A DNA stretch of 14,521 nt from Blastocladiella britannica (Eukaryota; Blastocladiomycota; Blastocladiomycetes; Blastocladiales; Blastocladiaceae): positions 1-14,521 of the forward strand of contig MU624995.1 of NCBI GenBank assembly GCA_025349905.2, written 5' to 3'. Within the stretch, counting starts at the first letter, position 1. The number at the start of each line of letters is the position of its first letter. The translations under genes and the position numbers were made by a program. Positions 6,752 to 14,521 of the stretch are shown piece after piece. Below the pieces are notes generated by a model. It made no database searches and was not told the origin of the DNA. It saw nothing but the letters and a program-made list of their open reading frames with translations.

Positions 6752-8359
6752 TTAATGAGTGTGCTCCACCTGCAACAGCAGAGGCGACAGCATGCCAATC
6801 ACCATGACCGCGACTTGCAGTCCCGTCAACCTGCCGCGACGCGCCAGCACTTCAGGCAAAACATGGACGGTCGCGACGTACAGGAACGACCCGGCCGAAA
6901 ACAGGAGCAGCGTTCCCGTCCACCGCTGGACATTGGCCACGTCCGCCGCCGACGGGGTCTTGTCGGCGCCAGACGAACTGCTTCCACCAGCCGCTTGTAA
7001 CGCCAAGTACGTGGTGCAAGCAGCGAGTGGGGCGGCGATTGAGAATGCGAGCAAATGGGCGCGAATGCGGCGCCGAGACACGGTGCCGTGATGCATCAGG
7101 AACGTGGTGAGTCCAAACGCCGATGGGCCCTTGTGGAGCAGAATGGCCAGAAACACTACGGTCTCAAGGGCGGGCGACGACGCCGCGGACGCCGCGCCCA
7201 TGGCCACGCCGTCGCTGAACGCGTGAATCACCATCCCGATCGTCGCGGCAACTACCGACTGGCCTGCAGCCGACGCCAGCGCGGGGCCTCGGTTTGGTGA
7301 GGAGGCAGTGAGCCGCGCCTGGTCCAGGTACTCGTCGTCGACATTGTTGGTATCGGCATCCACATCGTTGCTGTCGTACCGCAAAGTGGCACCGCCGTAT
7401 GACGTGCCGGACACGGTGGTGGTGGCAGCAATGGCACCTCCTCCCATTCCGCTGGCACTACTACTGCTGACGTGCGTGGAGCTCAGCGGTGGCGGTGGGG
7501 TCGATCCGATCGCGTTCAATCCCAAGAGACTCGACGGACGCGTCAGGTCACTCGCACTCAGCCGCGCTTGTACAGGAGGAAGCGGCGGGAGCGACGCTCC
7601 GCCATTGTCAGCGCCAGATCCACCTAGTAGAGCCAATTTCGCCGGCGATCCGGACCCAATCGCTGAGGTCGGGGTCAGAGTAGACACGTCGGGAGACATG
7701 AGCCCAGACCGGCTCGGGTCCTGCAGCAGCTGCAGCAGTCCCCGCGAGTCGTCCGAGTAATGCGTAGCGGCGGCTCCCCGGAACCGGGCGGCTGGTGGTC
7801 CGGTGCCCCAGTCGGATCCCGGCGGCGCATCGGCGTCCGAATCAGCACCGCCGTTCCCACCGCGTGGTGGCGACGTGGTGACCATCGAGTACTCGCCCCG
7901 GTTACGTGACCCGCCGGCCGACGACGAAGCGGCTGGCGGCGGCGCGTCATGGTGGTGGCCGTGCGCGTGCGGCATGTGTGCGGTGAACGCCTGCGCCTGC
8001 TCGATCAGGAACATGGCAGTGAATCCGACCAGCAGCGACGTGCCAATCACGCGGTGCAAGCTAAACGGCGCGTCATCATCGTGGTCGTCCTGGTGGCCAT
8101 CGTGGTCGTGTCTGTCAGATGAATGTTTCGGTGGTGGCGACGCGCGGGGCATGGCGGCGGCGGCGGCCACGAGCGTCTCGACGCCCTCGGGCAGAATCAC
8201 CACCAGCGCGGTGCCGACAATGAGGCCGGCGCCAAAGACCGACGTCAGGTGCATCTTGTGCTCCGACAGCGACACCGAGAGCGGCAGGTGGCCAGCCAGG
8301 AACGACGCGGCAAACATGCACATGGACAGGGCCAGGAGCCGGCCAAAGGATCCGGCCAT
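6752..8359 (-). CDS. ZIP9: ZIP-family zinc transporter, ZIP9 (SLC39A9)-like
   Basis: ZIP9-type carriers move Zn2+ (and possibly Mn2+, as proposed for yeast Atx2) into the cytosol, typically from the Golgi. The protein is 535 residues with no introns. It opens with a first TM (about 6-30) and H-L-P-L-S-V-S-L-S-E, then FGAGLIVGTALVVILPEGVE (about 42-61), both close to ZIP9. TM4 carries the metal-site pattern H379-A-F-S-D383-G. TM5 carries H409-K-G-P-S-A-F-G-L. The C-terminus has the LFSAGSFLYVATVHVLPEV block and ends in EHTH. Two His/Asp-rich clusters (about 79-102 and 128-137) flank TM3 and are plausible metal-sensing loops. A roughly 220-residue Ser/Gly/Pro-rich insert (about 138-360) separates TM3 from TM4, where the human protein has only a short loop. 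The start at 8359 was chosen because it matches the ZIP9 N-terminus; the frame continues 100 residues upstream but would overlap the neighbouring gene's coding end. Confidence 0.95.
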   Translation of the reverse strand: MAGSFGRLLALSMCMFAASFLAGHLPLSVSLSEHKMHLTSVFGAGLIVGTALVVILPEGVETLVAAAAAMPRASPPPKHSSDRHDHDGHQDDHDDDAPFSLHRVIGTSLLVGFTAMFLIEQAQAFTAHMPHAHGHHHDAPPPAASSSAGGSRNRGEYSMVTTSPPRGGNGGADSDADAPPGSDWGTGPPAARFRGAAATHYSDDSRGLLQLLQDPSRSGLMSPDVSTLTPTSAIGSGSPAKLALLGGSGADNGGASLPPLPPVQARLSASDLTRPSSLLGLNAIGSTPPPPLSSTHVSSSSASGMGGGAIAATTTVSGTSYGGATLRYDSNDVDADTNNVDDEYLDQARLTASSPNRGPALASAAGQSVVAATIGMVIHAFSDGVAMGAASAASSPALETVVFLAILLHKGPSAFGLTTFLMHHGTVSRRRIRAHLLAFSIAAPLAACTTYLALQAAGGSSSSGADKTPSAADVANVQRWTGTLLLFSAGSFLYVATVHVLPEVLARRGRLTGLQVAVMVIGMLSPLLLQVEHTH

Positions 8360-8496
8360 GTTTTGAGTATCTTTTTTGGATTTAAAAGGTCGTGAAAGGG
8401 AGGAAGTGGCACATCCAGGGTCGGTGCTGCGGCCCCATCGTTCATGATCCCTTTTTGCCAAATTGAACTTTTCATGACACAAAAAATGGAATGCAT
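8360..8496 (-). other. ZIP9 5' flank and 3' flank of the 7TM gene
   Basis: These 137 bp between two same-strand genes must hold the ZIP9 promoter and leader as well as the cleavage region of the upstream 7TM gene. No canonical AATAAA or TATA box stands out. The frame is open here in continuity with ZIP9, but the residues show no ZIP-family features. Confidence 0.45.
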
Positions 8497-10176
8497 TCAA
8501 TAGTACCGCCGGACAATCTTGGGTCCCTGCGGCGACGGCGAAGCTGATGGTGGAGAGGACGAAGCAGGAGATGCACCAAACCCAGGCGACCCCGGTCGGG
8601 ATGACGCTCGCTCTGGAGTGACAAGCTCCACGTACGGCGATGCCGCCGGCAATCCCCAAGCGCCATGCTGCTTTTGCTGCTGCATCTGCTGCAATTGCTG
8701 TCGCTGCTGGTGCTGGTGCTGCCGCTCTATGTCGTAGTAGTTGCTGTTGCTTCCACCGCCAGGACTACCAGGGCCGCTGACCTGCCGCGTGGCGGTCAGT
8801 GCGCGCAGTGGCGACATGGGTGGTGCGGGAACAATCGGCGGCTCGCTCCAGGGGCCGCTGGCTTGGCTCTGAGGGGCGTAGTGAGGCGAGTACGGCGAAA
8901 TAGCTGGTGGTGATGCTGGAGGGATCGACGACGTCAGCGGCTTGATGGGGACAGCGCGGCCATCGGTCGCTGCCGAGCGGTACTGCGAGCCACCAGCCGC
9001 TGGTACACTGATTCCGCCCGACCCGGACCCCGATCCGGTCGATCGCCCTCCACGAACAATGTCGACGACCAAGTACCACTGGATCATGGCCGCCGCAACG
9101 TACATTCGGGCAAACGCTGCGCCAGTCATGTCGCCCGTCACGGACGACGACATGCCGTAGGTGAGAATGCCCGCGACCGAAAAGATGACCATGGCCACCA
9201 GGGCCATCAGTACGCGCAGGACCGTGGCCCGCAGCTCGGGCGTCACCTCTCCACGCCGCTTGCGCTGTTGCTGCGTGCCGCCAGCGGCACCGCTGCGGGG
9301 CGCCGTGGCGTAGCTGCTGTCGGCGCCAGCAGGGGCGGAGGTGGCGTCGAGGGCGGCGCGGATCTTGAGCACAATGCGGAACACGAGCACCGTCAGGACC
9401 ATGTCGACGATCACGCTCAGAGTCAGGCTGAGCACAATCGTCAGCTTGCGCAGTGGCACCGTGGAGATCTCCGAGTGGAACTCGATCCCAATGAACGTCG
9501 ACACCAGTACCCCCACGGCGGCGATTAGCAGCGCGTAGTTAAGGAACAGCAGCACGTGGCGCTTGCGATCCGTGTACCAGTATGCATAGGTGGTGCTTCC
9601 GAAAACTGTTTTTTTTTTTTTTTTGGGAATGTGAGACTCTTTTGTGACAAAACAGTATGGAGTGGATATGTATACCTCGAAAACGTTCCAAGCTCAGGCC
9701 GCTAATCAGACCGCTCGTGAGCAGTGGCGAGATGGTGCGTACGATCTCAAACACGTTCTGAGATGATCCGCTTGCAGGTGGTGAGGATCTCAATTGCACA
9801 TGGAACGGATAAAAGGAACAAGTACCGGATTCTTGTAGGCCATAATCACGCCAAAGTACGAGGCATCGGTAAAGAGGAGCCAGATAACGCCAGCAATGAC
9901 GCCAATGTGGAAGGATGTACGTGCGCGAATGGCGGTGCGTCCGGCCACAAACAGGATGCCCAGCGACAGGCCCAGATTGACAGCCATGACCACCAAGTTC
10001 TTTGTTGCTGCGTACATTTCAAGTGCCGAGATTTCCCAGGCGTTGGGCAGGGCGGTGGACTTGGGTCCTCCTGCTGTTACTGTTGCCGCGGGAGTCGCGG
10101 CCAAGGCCGGTGTAAGGAGCACCAGCACGCCCACCAGTAACTGCAGACACTGGGCAGTACCTGTCGGCGAGGTCAT
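8497..10176 (-). CDS. Orphan signal-peptide/seven-transmembrane protein with Gln-rich cytoplasmic tail (three exons)
   Basis: I do not recognise a named family. Exons: 10176-9826, 9757-9676 and 9605-8497, giving 513 residues. Introns are 68 and 70 nt; phases (0, 1) and GT-AG ends are consistent. Residues 1-26 form a signal peptide ending A-L-A. Hydrophobic segments lie at about 61-79, 91-112, 122-140 (weaker), 162-184, 199-225, 272-294 and 307-328. Basic residues lie on alternating sides: RTAIRAR after TM1, DRKRH after TM3, and a long loop with RKRR after TM5. With the signal peptide this predicts N-out, seven TMs, C-in, as in GPCRs. The roughly 185-residue tail is Ser/Pro/Gly-rich with a Gln/His run and ends R-R-Y-Y. 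The topology and the D-x-x-x-T pattern in TM5 recall fungal 7TM families of the DUF6534 kind; that resemblance is tentative. Its role is unknown, possibly sensing or scaffolding at the plasma membrane or an endomembrane. Confidence 0.8.
8666..8725 (-). repeat. CAG/CAA-rich tract encoding Gln/His run
   Basis: On the coding strand, imperfect CAG/CAA/CAC codons encode an alternating His-Gln then Gln-rich stretch interrupted by Arg, Leu, Met and Lys, in the cytoplasmic tail of the 7TM protein. It is codon-mixed and so probably less unstable than a pure repeat. Confidence 0.8.
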
Positions 10177-10621
10177 TGCTGCAAGGTCGGGTGAAAGGTA
10201 GGGTCGAAAGGGAAGGTTGGAGTGATGCGTTCACTTGGCCGGTCGATTCAGCAATAGCCAAAAAAAAAAGCGATCCAGTTGTGCGGGGAAAGATCAAGGT
10301 CGAGCGAGGAGAGAACTGGGTATTTAAAGCCCCAGAGGAGAGGAGAAATGGAGGTGCGCCTCCCTCAATATCCTCGTTGCTGCTGCTGGTCGACGCCGCC
10401 GCCGCTGGCCTGCATGCCCTAACCTTCCCTCGCGCGGTGGTGTTCCGAGGATAGAGTGCGTGCACACAGCGCCACTCCAATTTCGCGATATTTCTTCCCG
10501 AAAAAGTCTGAAATTTCTGCCGACTTTCTCTTGACCAGATCGGCCCATATTTGCAGCGGCGCCAGAGCGTCATTGCCTTCCCTGCGATGAACGGAGACAA
10601 CGGTACGGAATTATATGTACA
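10177..10621 (-). other. Gene-free 445-bp region: 7TM promoter side and 3' flank of the pseudokinase gene
   Basis: The left part (about 10177-10330) is the leader and core promoter of the 7TM gene, with a C/T-rich sense strand. The right part (about 10500-10621) is the 3' flank of the pseudokinase-Sel1 gene and becomes AT-rich near its TAA. An open frame crosses the middle on the minus strand (to about 10600) but shows no domain or compositional sign of coding. No tRNA-like fold was recognised by eye. Confidence 0.5.
10321..10328 (-). promoter_or_regulatory. TATA-like element (TTTAAATA) upstream of the 7TM gene
   Basis: On the minus strand TTTAAATA sits in a GC-rich surround, followed about 25-40 bases later by pyrimidine-rich sequence suited to a transcription start. 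The start codon is at 10176, about 145 bases downstream. Position and context fit a core promoter; there is no functional evidence. Confidence 0.45.
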
Positions 10622-13600
10622 TTAGTGATCCGGAGCCATCTTGGCCGCATCGTTCATGTACAAATTGGCGAACGCGAGGTCGCCGCGGACACGGTAAAAC
10701 TCGACCATGCCGTCTGTCCCGCGCCGCGAACCCTTGGCCTTGTTGTAGCACTGCTTGGCGAGCGCCATGTCAACCTGCCCGCTGCGGGTCCCGCGGCCGT
10801 ACAAGTACGCGTCGCCGATCCGCGCCCACGCGCGCGCACACGCCGGATCGACCTCGGTCGCGCGGTGGTAGTGGTCCAGCGCTGCCACGTAGCCGCTCTG
10901 GTCCCAGTTGACGTCGCCCAGCCCAGCGTACACGCGTGCGCGCGTGGATTGCGGGACTGGCACTGCTCCCACGGGCGGCGGATCGACCACCAGGGCCGAC
11001 GACGCGCGCTCGTACAGGTCGCGGGCAACGCCTGGCTGCCGCGCAATCCCGCCGTGCCCAAAGTAGTGACAGTCGGCCACCCCGACCGCCGCCAGCGCAT
11101 CGCCTGCCACGGTCGCCTGCGAGTACGCGTCCAGTGCGCGCCGGAAATCGTGTGGGATCCCGTACTTTGTGTGGTCGTAATAGTACAGGTCGCCCAGGTG
11201 AAAGAGCGCGCGTGGTAGATCCGGCGAAATGTGGAGCAGCGTGCGCTCGATCTGGGCGCCGCGCGCGGCAAGGTCAGTGGGATCGGCGCCGCGCGCTGTC
11301 GACTTGAGTTCCTCCATGCGCGACAGGGCTTCGGCAAGTTGCGTGCGGGCGAGGCCAGCGGCAACATCGTCTACAGGGGGATTTGAATTGGAGTTGGGTC
11401 CCAAGGAGGCGATCCGCCGGCCCAGCGTCGCCACGTCTTGGTACGACGGCGGTGCGCTGGCGGCAGCGAATCCATCTGCGGCAACAGGTGCGGTCGTTGT
11501 TGCATCGTGCGGCGCGAGTTGCTGGCGGAAGCGAGCCAACACCGACTCGAGTGTCGAGCGCACCTCGGCAAGCTTGGGGCGGTCCACTGGGTCGCGCGCC
11601 ACCATGCCCGAGATGAGATCGACCAGGTCCTGCGGCAGGCCCGCCGGCATGACACCCGTCACAGCCGCCGGGTCGTAGTGCTGCATGGCAGCGACCACGG
11701 CTGGAATGGACGTGGGCGCGGCAGGCTTCCCCGTCGCCGGTGAGGGGGTGCTACAAAGCGGCGCCACGCACGTGAGCAGCTCGGCAAAGATCTGGCCCAT
11801 TGAAAACACGTCGGCTGCTAATGCGTCATGCTCGAGGTTGGCGAGTGGGTCGGCGAGAACGAGTTCCGGGGCGCTGTACTGCGCAATGGCAAGCTGTTCG
11901 CCAGGATCGGCCGCAGAGGGGCACGTCCCGGCCAGCTTGGCGCCCATGCTTTCCGTGACCAGCACGCTGGCCGTCATGAGCCGGCCGTGGGCGGTCCCAC
12001 ACGCGTGCATGAAGCCGAGCCCGGCAGCAACGTGCGCCATGACCCGCAGTTTTGTACCAAGCGTCACGCGCCGCGGCGCAGGGAGAACGCCCGCGGCCAC
12101 CAAGGAACTGAATTCCGAGTCGGGTGCTGCCAACGGTTCGGCGCCTTCGAATGCAATCGCGGTGCGGGCATCGCCACGCTCACAGTACTCGATCACGGCC
12201 ATCCAACACCCAGCAACAAGCGTGACGCCGTGAATGCGCGCGAGAAACCCGCAGCTGTTCCACTGGGCGGCCGCCCGCCCCGTGGCTTCAAGCGCTGTCA
12301 CCAGCTCGGGTTCCAAGAGTGTATCCGCTCCCTCCGCATCCTGCAGTGGTGCCGCCTTGTTGGCGACCGCAATGGGCCGCATGACCACCGGTTGCACGCC
12401 GTGTAAGACGGCCGCCAGCGTGCGACGGCCGAGCTTGGTGACCTTTTCGAGTGCCTCGGGCGGAACAAGTGCGCACCCGTTCCAGGCGCCCCACAAACCG
12501 CCGGCAAAGTGCTGTCCCGCTGCCAGCGCACGCGAGGTTTGCAAGCGGTCCTGAGCGGTCCATGCAGTCAGGTCGTCCCCGGGCCAGAGATCGGGAAGAG
12601 TATCCTCTGTTGTGCTAGCTGCCGCTCCCAGTTCCTCAGCAGCCGCTGCCAAGCGCCATTGGAGCGTGGCCAGTTCCTGCGAAAAGTACTCTTGGCGCTC
12701 CTCCGACATCCACTCCCGCACCGCCTCGTTGGCCGCATTGTCCAGCATTTCGCTCGCGTCCGAGAGGCCGTCCAGCAGCGCCTGGAATCGGTCGGGGACC
12801 GAGGGCAGCGACGAAGATACGATGCGGTTCGAGATCGACAGGAGCCGCGCATGCACGGTGCCTGTGTACCCGTGCGCGCGGCGCATGGACAGGAGCAGGT
12901 CAGAGAGGTAGGTGATGAAGCGGGAGATGAGCGTTGAGGACTGTGTGAGGCGCGAGCGGTACGGAAGCAGCGAGCGCTCGATTTCGACGGCAAGGTAGAG
13001 CCTTTTTTTTGCATTGTTATTTTTCATACATGGGTGTATAAAAACACAATCGTACCATCCGAGCCCTTTCCACGCAAGCCAGTCGCCAAGGGTGATTTCG
13101 TACACTGGATCGCTCGGAAAGGCTTCGTTAAGATCCAAGGGAGAGACCATGCCATTGCTGTCCAACCCCAAGTCGGCAAGCTCAATGAGGTTCCCCGACT
13201 GCAGGTTGGTCCACATTTGGAGAGCCACCAAGTCCCGCCTTGTCTTGAAATACTGTGGCATCTGTGCCACAAAGTTGCCGGTTGGGAGGCATGCCGGCCA
13301 GCCTGTACATACTTTTGGTCAGGCAATCTCGAGCCGATTGACAGCAAGAGGCGCACATACGAAAAAAGTCCCACCACACGCGCGTAATCTCGCGATTCTC
13401 GACCTTGGCGTACCCCGGGACCAGCTCGTCCCTGAGCTCCGAGAGCATGGTCTTCATATGGTCGGCGGCATCGATCTGGCGGCCCATGAGGGCAACGAGG
13501 CGTTCGTTTCGGTCGCCTTGCCGCTCGAGGATCGAGCGCTGGGCCGAAAGCACGTCCACGATCGCGTCCATGCGCGTGCCCTGGGCGGTGATGCCTGCTG

Positions 13601-14261
13601 CGGACTGCATGCCCAGATGCAGCACGATATCTCGCTGGAGCTCGTCGAGCGTCCGCTGCAGCGACGAGAACGACGACTGGATCACCTCCGCCAGCGCCAG
13701 CCGCTCCTTTTCGTTTTTTGCCTCGTAATCGTCAATGGACTTTTGGATAAAGCCGACCAGACGCTTGACCTGTTCCGCGCGCTTGGCAAAAATGCGCAGC
13801 CGCGGGTTATCGTCGCGGCGGTCCTTGGGCGGGAGCAGTTCCTGTAAATACCGTAAAGCGTTGAGTGGCTCAGATCATGAAAATGACGGCCTTCCATCCA
13901 GACCAAAAAAGACCAAACGGACCACGAGCGCAATGTACGTGACGGTAATGTCGGTCATTTTCTTCTCGAGCATGGCCACCATGTTCACGTTGTTGGAGTA
14001 CGTTAGCTTCCACTTGGTGAGGCGGTCGACGCCAATCATGAAGATGCCGACACCGGGGACGAAGCGGCCGGCGGCTTTACCGGCCTCAACGATGGGGTGG
14101 GTCAGGACCTTGTCCACGGCCCGATTGAGCCGGCGGTGCCAGGGGCGTTTTTTGGCCTTTTCGTCGTCTGTGGGCGCGGGGTTGCCTTCCAGCTCAGCTG
14201 CCACGCGCTGGTCCAGCTCCGGGTTGTGGGCGCCGCCCATGTATCCGTAGAAATCAGCCAT
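10622..14261 (-). CDS. Pseudokinase protein with N-terminal helical modules and C-terminal Sel1/TPR-like repeats (four exons)
   Basis: Exons: 14261-13923, 13841-13361, 13302-13056 and 13001-10622, giving 1148 residues. Introns are 81, 58 and 54 nt. Residues 1-113 include a Gly-rich hydrophobic stretch (about 58-80). Residues 114-270 are strongly helical and amphipathic, ending W-W-D-F-F. Residues about 357-480 form a second helical region. A kinase-like domain spans about 540-848. It has no GxGxxG loop, a probable Arg (about 564) in place of the ATP-binding Lys, H694-G695-R696-L697 where HRDL is expected, and A-G-T where DFG is expected. Structural marks remain: A733-P734-E735, D753-V-F-S-M-G758 and D829-R830-P831. 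Residues about 950-1140 are Sel1/TPR-like repeats (A-L-F-H-L-G-D-L-Y-Y-Y; A-R-V-Y-A-G-L-G-D; A-W-A-R-I-G-D-A-Y-L-Y-G-R-G). Kinase-fold/Sel1 architectures are used in signalling scaffolds; this one is probably catalytically dead. The first intron's donor (13922) could instead be 13913. The third intron is frame-neutral and might be retained. Confidence 0.82.
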
Positions 14262-14521
14262 ATTGTACTTTTATTTTGGCTATGGGGAAGGAGCGTTGGA
14301 ATGCCCGGAAAAACCGGCGATTCAATCCCCCAATTTTCAACACAAATTGACGCACGGCGGCGAGCTTATTTTTTTTTGCGTTGAGGAGCGCAGGGCCAAC
14401 GACACCACTCGTTTAATGCCGCACTTGTATTTTTTTCTATTCCTTGGCTGCGCGCAGCAGGAGTATATAGACCCCGGGGTGGGTCGTCGTGGTTAACAAC
14501 GCCTCTTCCAAGCTTGCAAAA
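14262..14521. other. 5' flank of the pseudokinase gene; no gene seen to the right edge
   Basis: 260 bp upstream of the pseudokinase start. A TATATA element at 14464-14469 reads as TATA on both strands. It lies about 200 bp upstream of the minus-strand start, or it could serve a plus-strand gene beginning beyond the window. Short T- and A-rich runs lie near 14369-14378 and 14430-14437. Open frames here show no recognisable protein features. Confidence 0.4.

Noticed and set aside
8360..8659. 100-residue N-terminal extension of the ZIP9 frame
   Set aside because: It overlaps the C-terminal coding end of the 7TM gene on the same strand, has no ZIP-family features, and the internal start at 8359 aligns with the known ZIP9 N-terminus.
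9758..9771. Acceptor at 9771 for 7TM intron 1
   Set aside because: With the phase-0 donor at 9825 it gives an immediate in-frame stop; the acceptor ending at 9758 restores the frame.
10019..10600. 193-residue minus-strand open frame between the 7TM and pseudokinase genes
   Set aside because: It overlaps 7TM exon 1 in another frame, crosses a TATA-like promoter element and shows no domain or composition typical of the neighbours.
13140..13185. EF-hand-like loop (L-D-S-N-G-M-V-S-P-L-D) in the pseudokinase protein
   Set aside because: Position 1 of the calcium loop is Gly instead of Asp and position 12 is shifted; there is no paired EF-hand, so calcium binding is not supported.
1..14521. CRISPR array, insertion sequence, tRNA or rRNA genes
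   Set aside because: No spaced direct repeats, transposase motifs, terminal inverted repeats or recognisable tRNA/rRNA signatures were seen on either strand by eye.

Overview
The window looks like nuclear DNA of a fungus. Coding regions are GC-rich. Spacers are short and AT-rich. Every confidently split gene has introns of only 54-81 nt. The gene content (Sm-E spliceosomal protein, DHHC S-acyltransferase, ZIP9-type transporter, RING-H2 ligase, a kinase-fold/Sel1-repeat protein) is eukaryotic. Low-complexity Ser/Ala/Pro-rich, very GC-rich proteins and a kinase-like/Sel1 architecture suggest an early-diverging (zoosporic, for example blastocladiomycete or chytrid) fungus. That placement is inference; nothing here fixes the species.

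Layout, left to right: (1) a PA-like / single-TM / RING-H2 protein on + (32-2536), possibly missing its 5' exon(s) off the left edge; (2) convergent to it, an intronless protein with a mitochondrial-type presequence and PPR-like helical repeats on - (2659-4296); (3) on -, a six-exon gene for the spliceosomal core protein Sm-E (4379-5034), which no single long open frame reveals and which I assembled from conserved Sm motifs and splice phases; (4) divergent from Sm-E across 127 bp, a five-exon DHHC palmitoyltransferase on + (5162-6670); (5) convergent to it, an intronless ZIP9-like Golgi-type zinc transporter on - (6752-8359); (6) a three-exon, signal-peptide-plus-seven-TM orphan membrane protein on - (8497-10176); (7) a four-exon, 1148-residue protein on - (10622-14261) with N-terminal hydrophobic/helical modules, a degenerate kinase domain and C-terminal Sel1/TPR-like repeats. 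The right end is a gene-free flank.

The genes do not form a pathway. This is an ordinary compact nuclear segment combining housekeeping functions (mRNA splicing, protein palmitoylation, zinc homeostasis, probable mitochondrial RNA metabolism, endosomal ubiquitylation) with two less characterised signalling-type proteins.

The most unusual observations are a 5' splice-site pattern with C at intron position +4 in 12 of 14 reconstructed introns, the pseudokinase-Sel1 protein that has lost the catalytic HRD and DFG residues, the orphan 7TM protein, and a DHHC catalytic motif isolated on a 31-nt microexon. All intron calls come from reading frame phase, conserved protein motifs and GT-AG boundaries; no transcript evidence was available.
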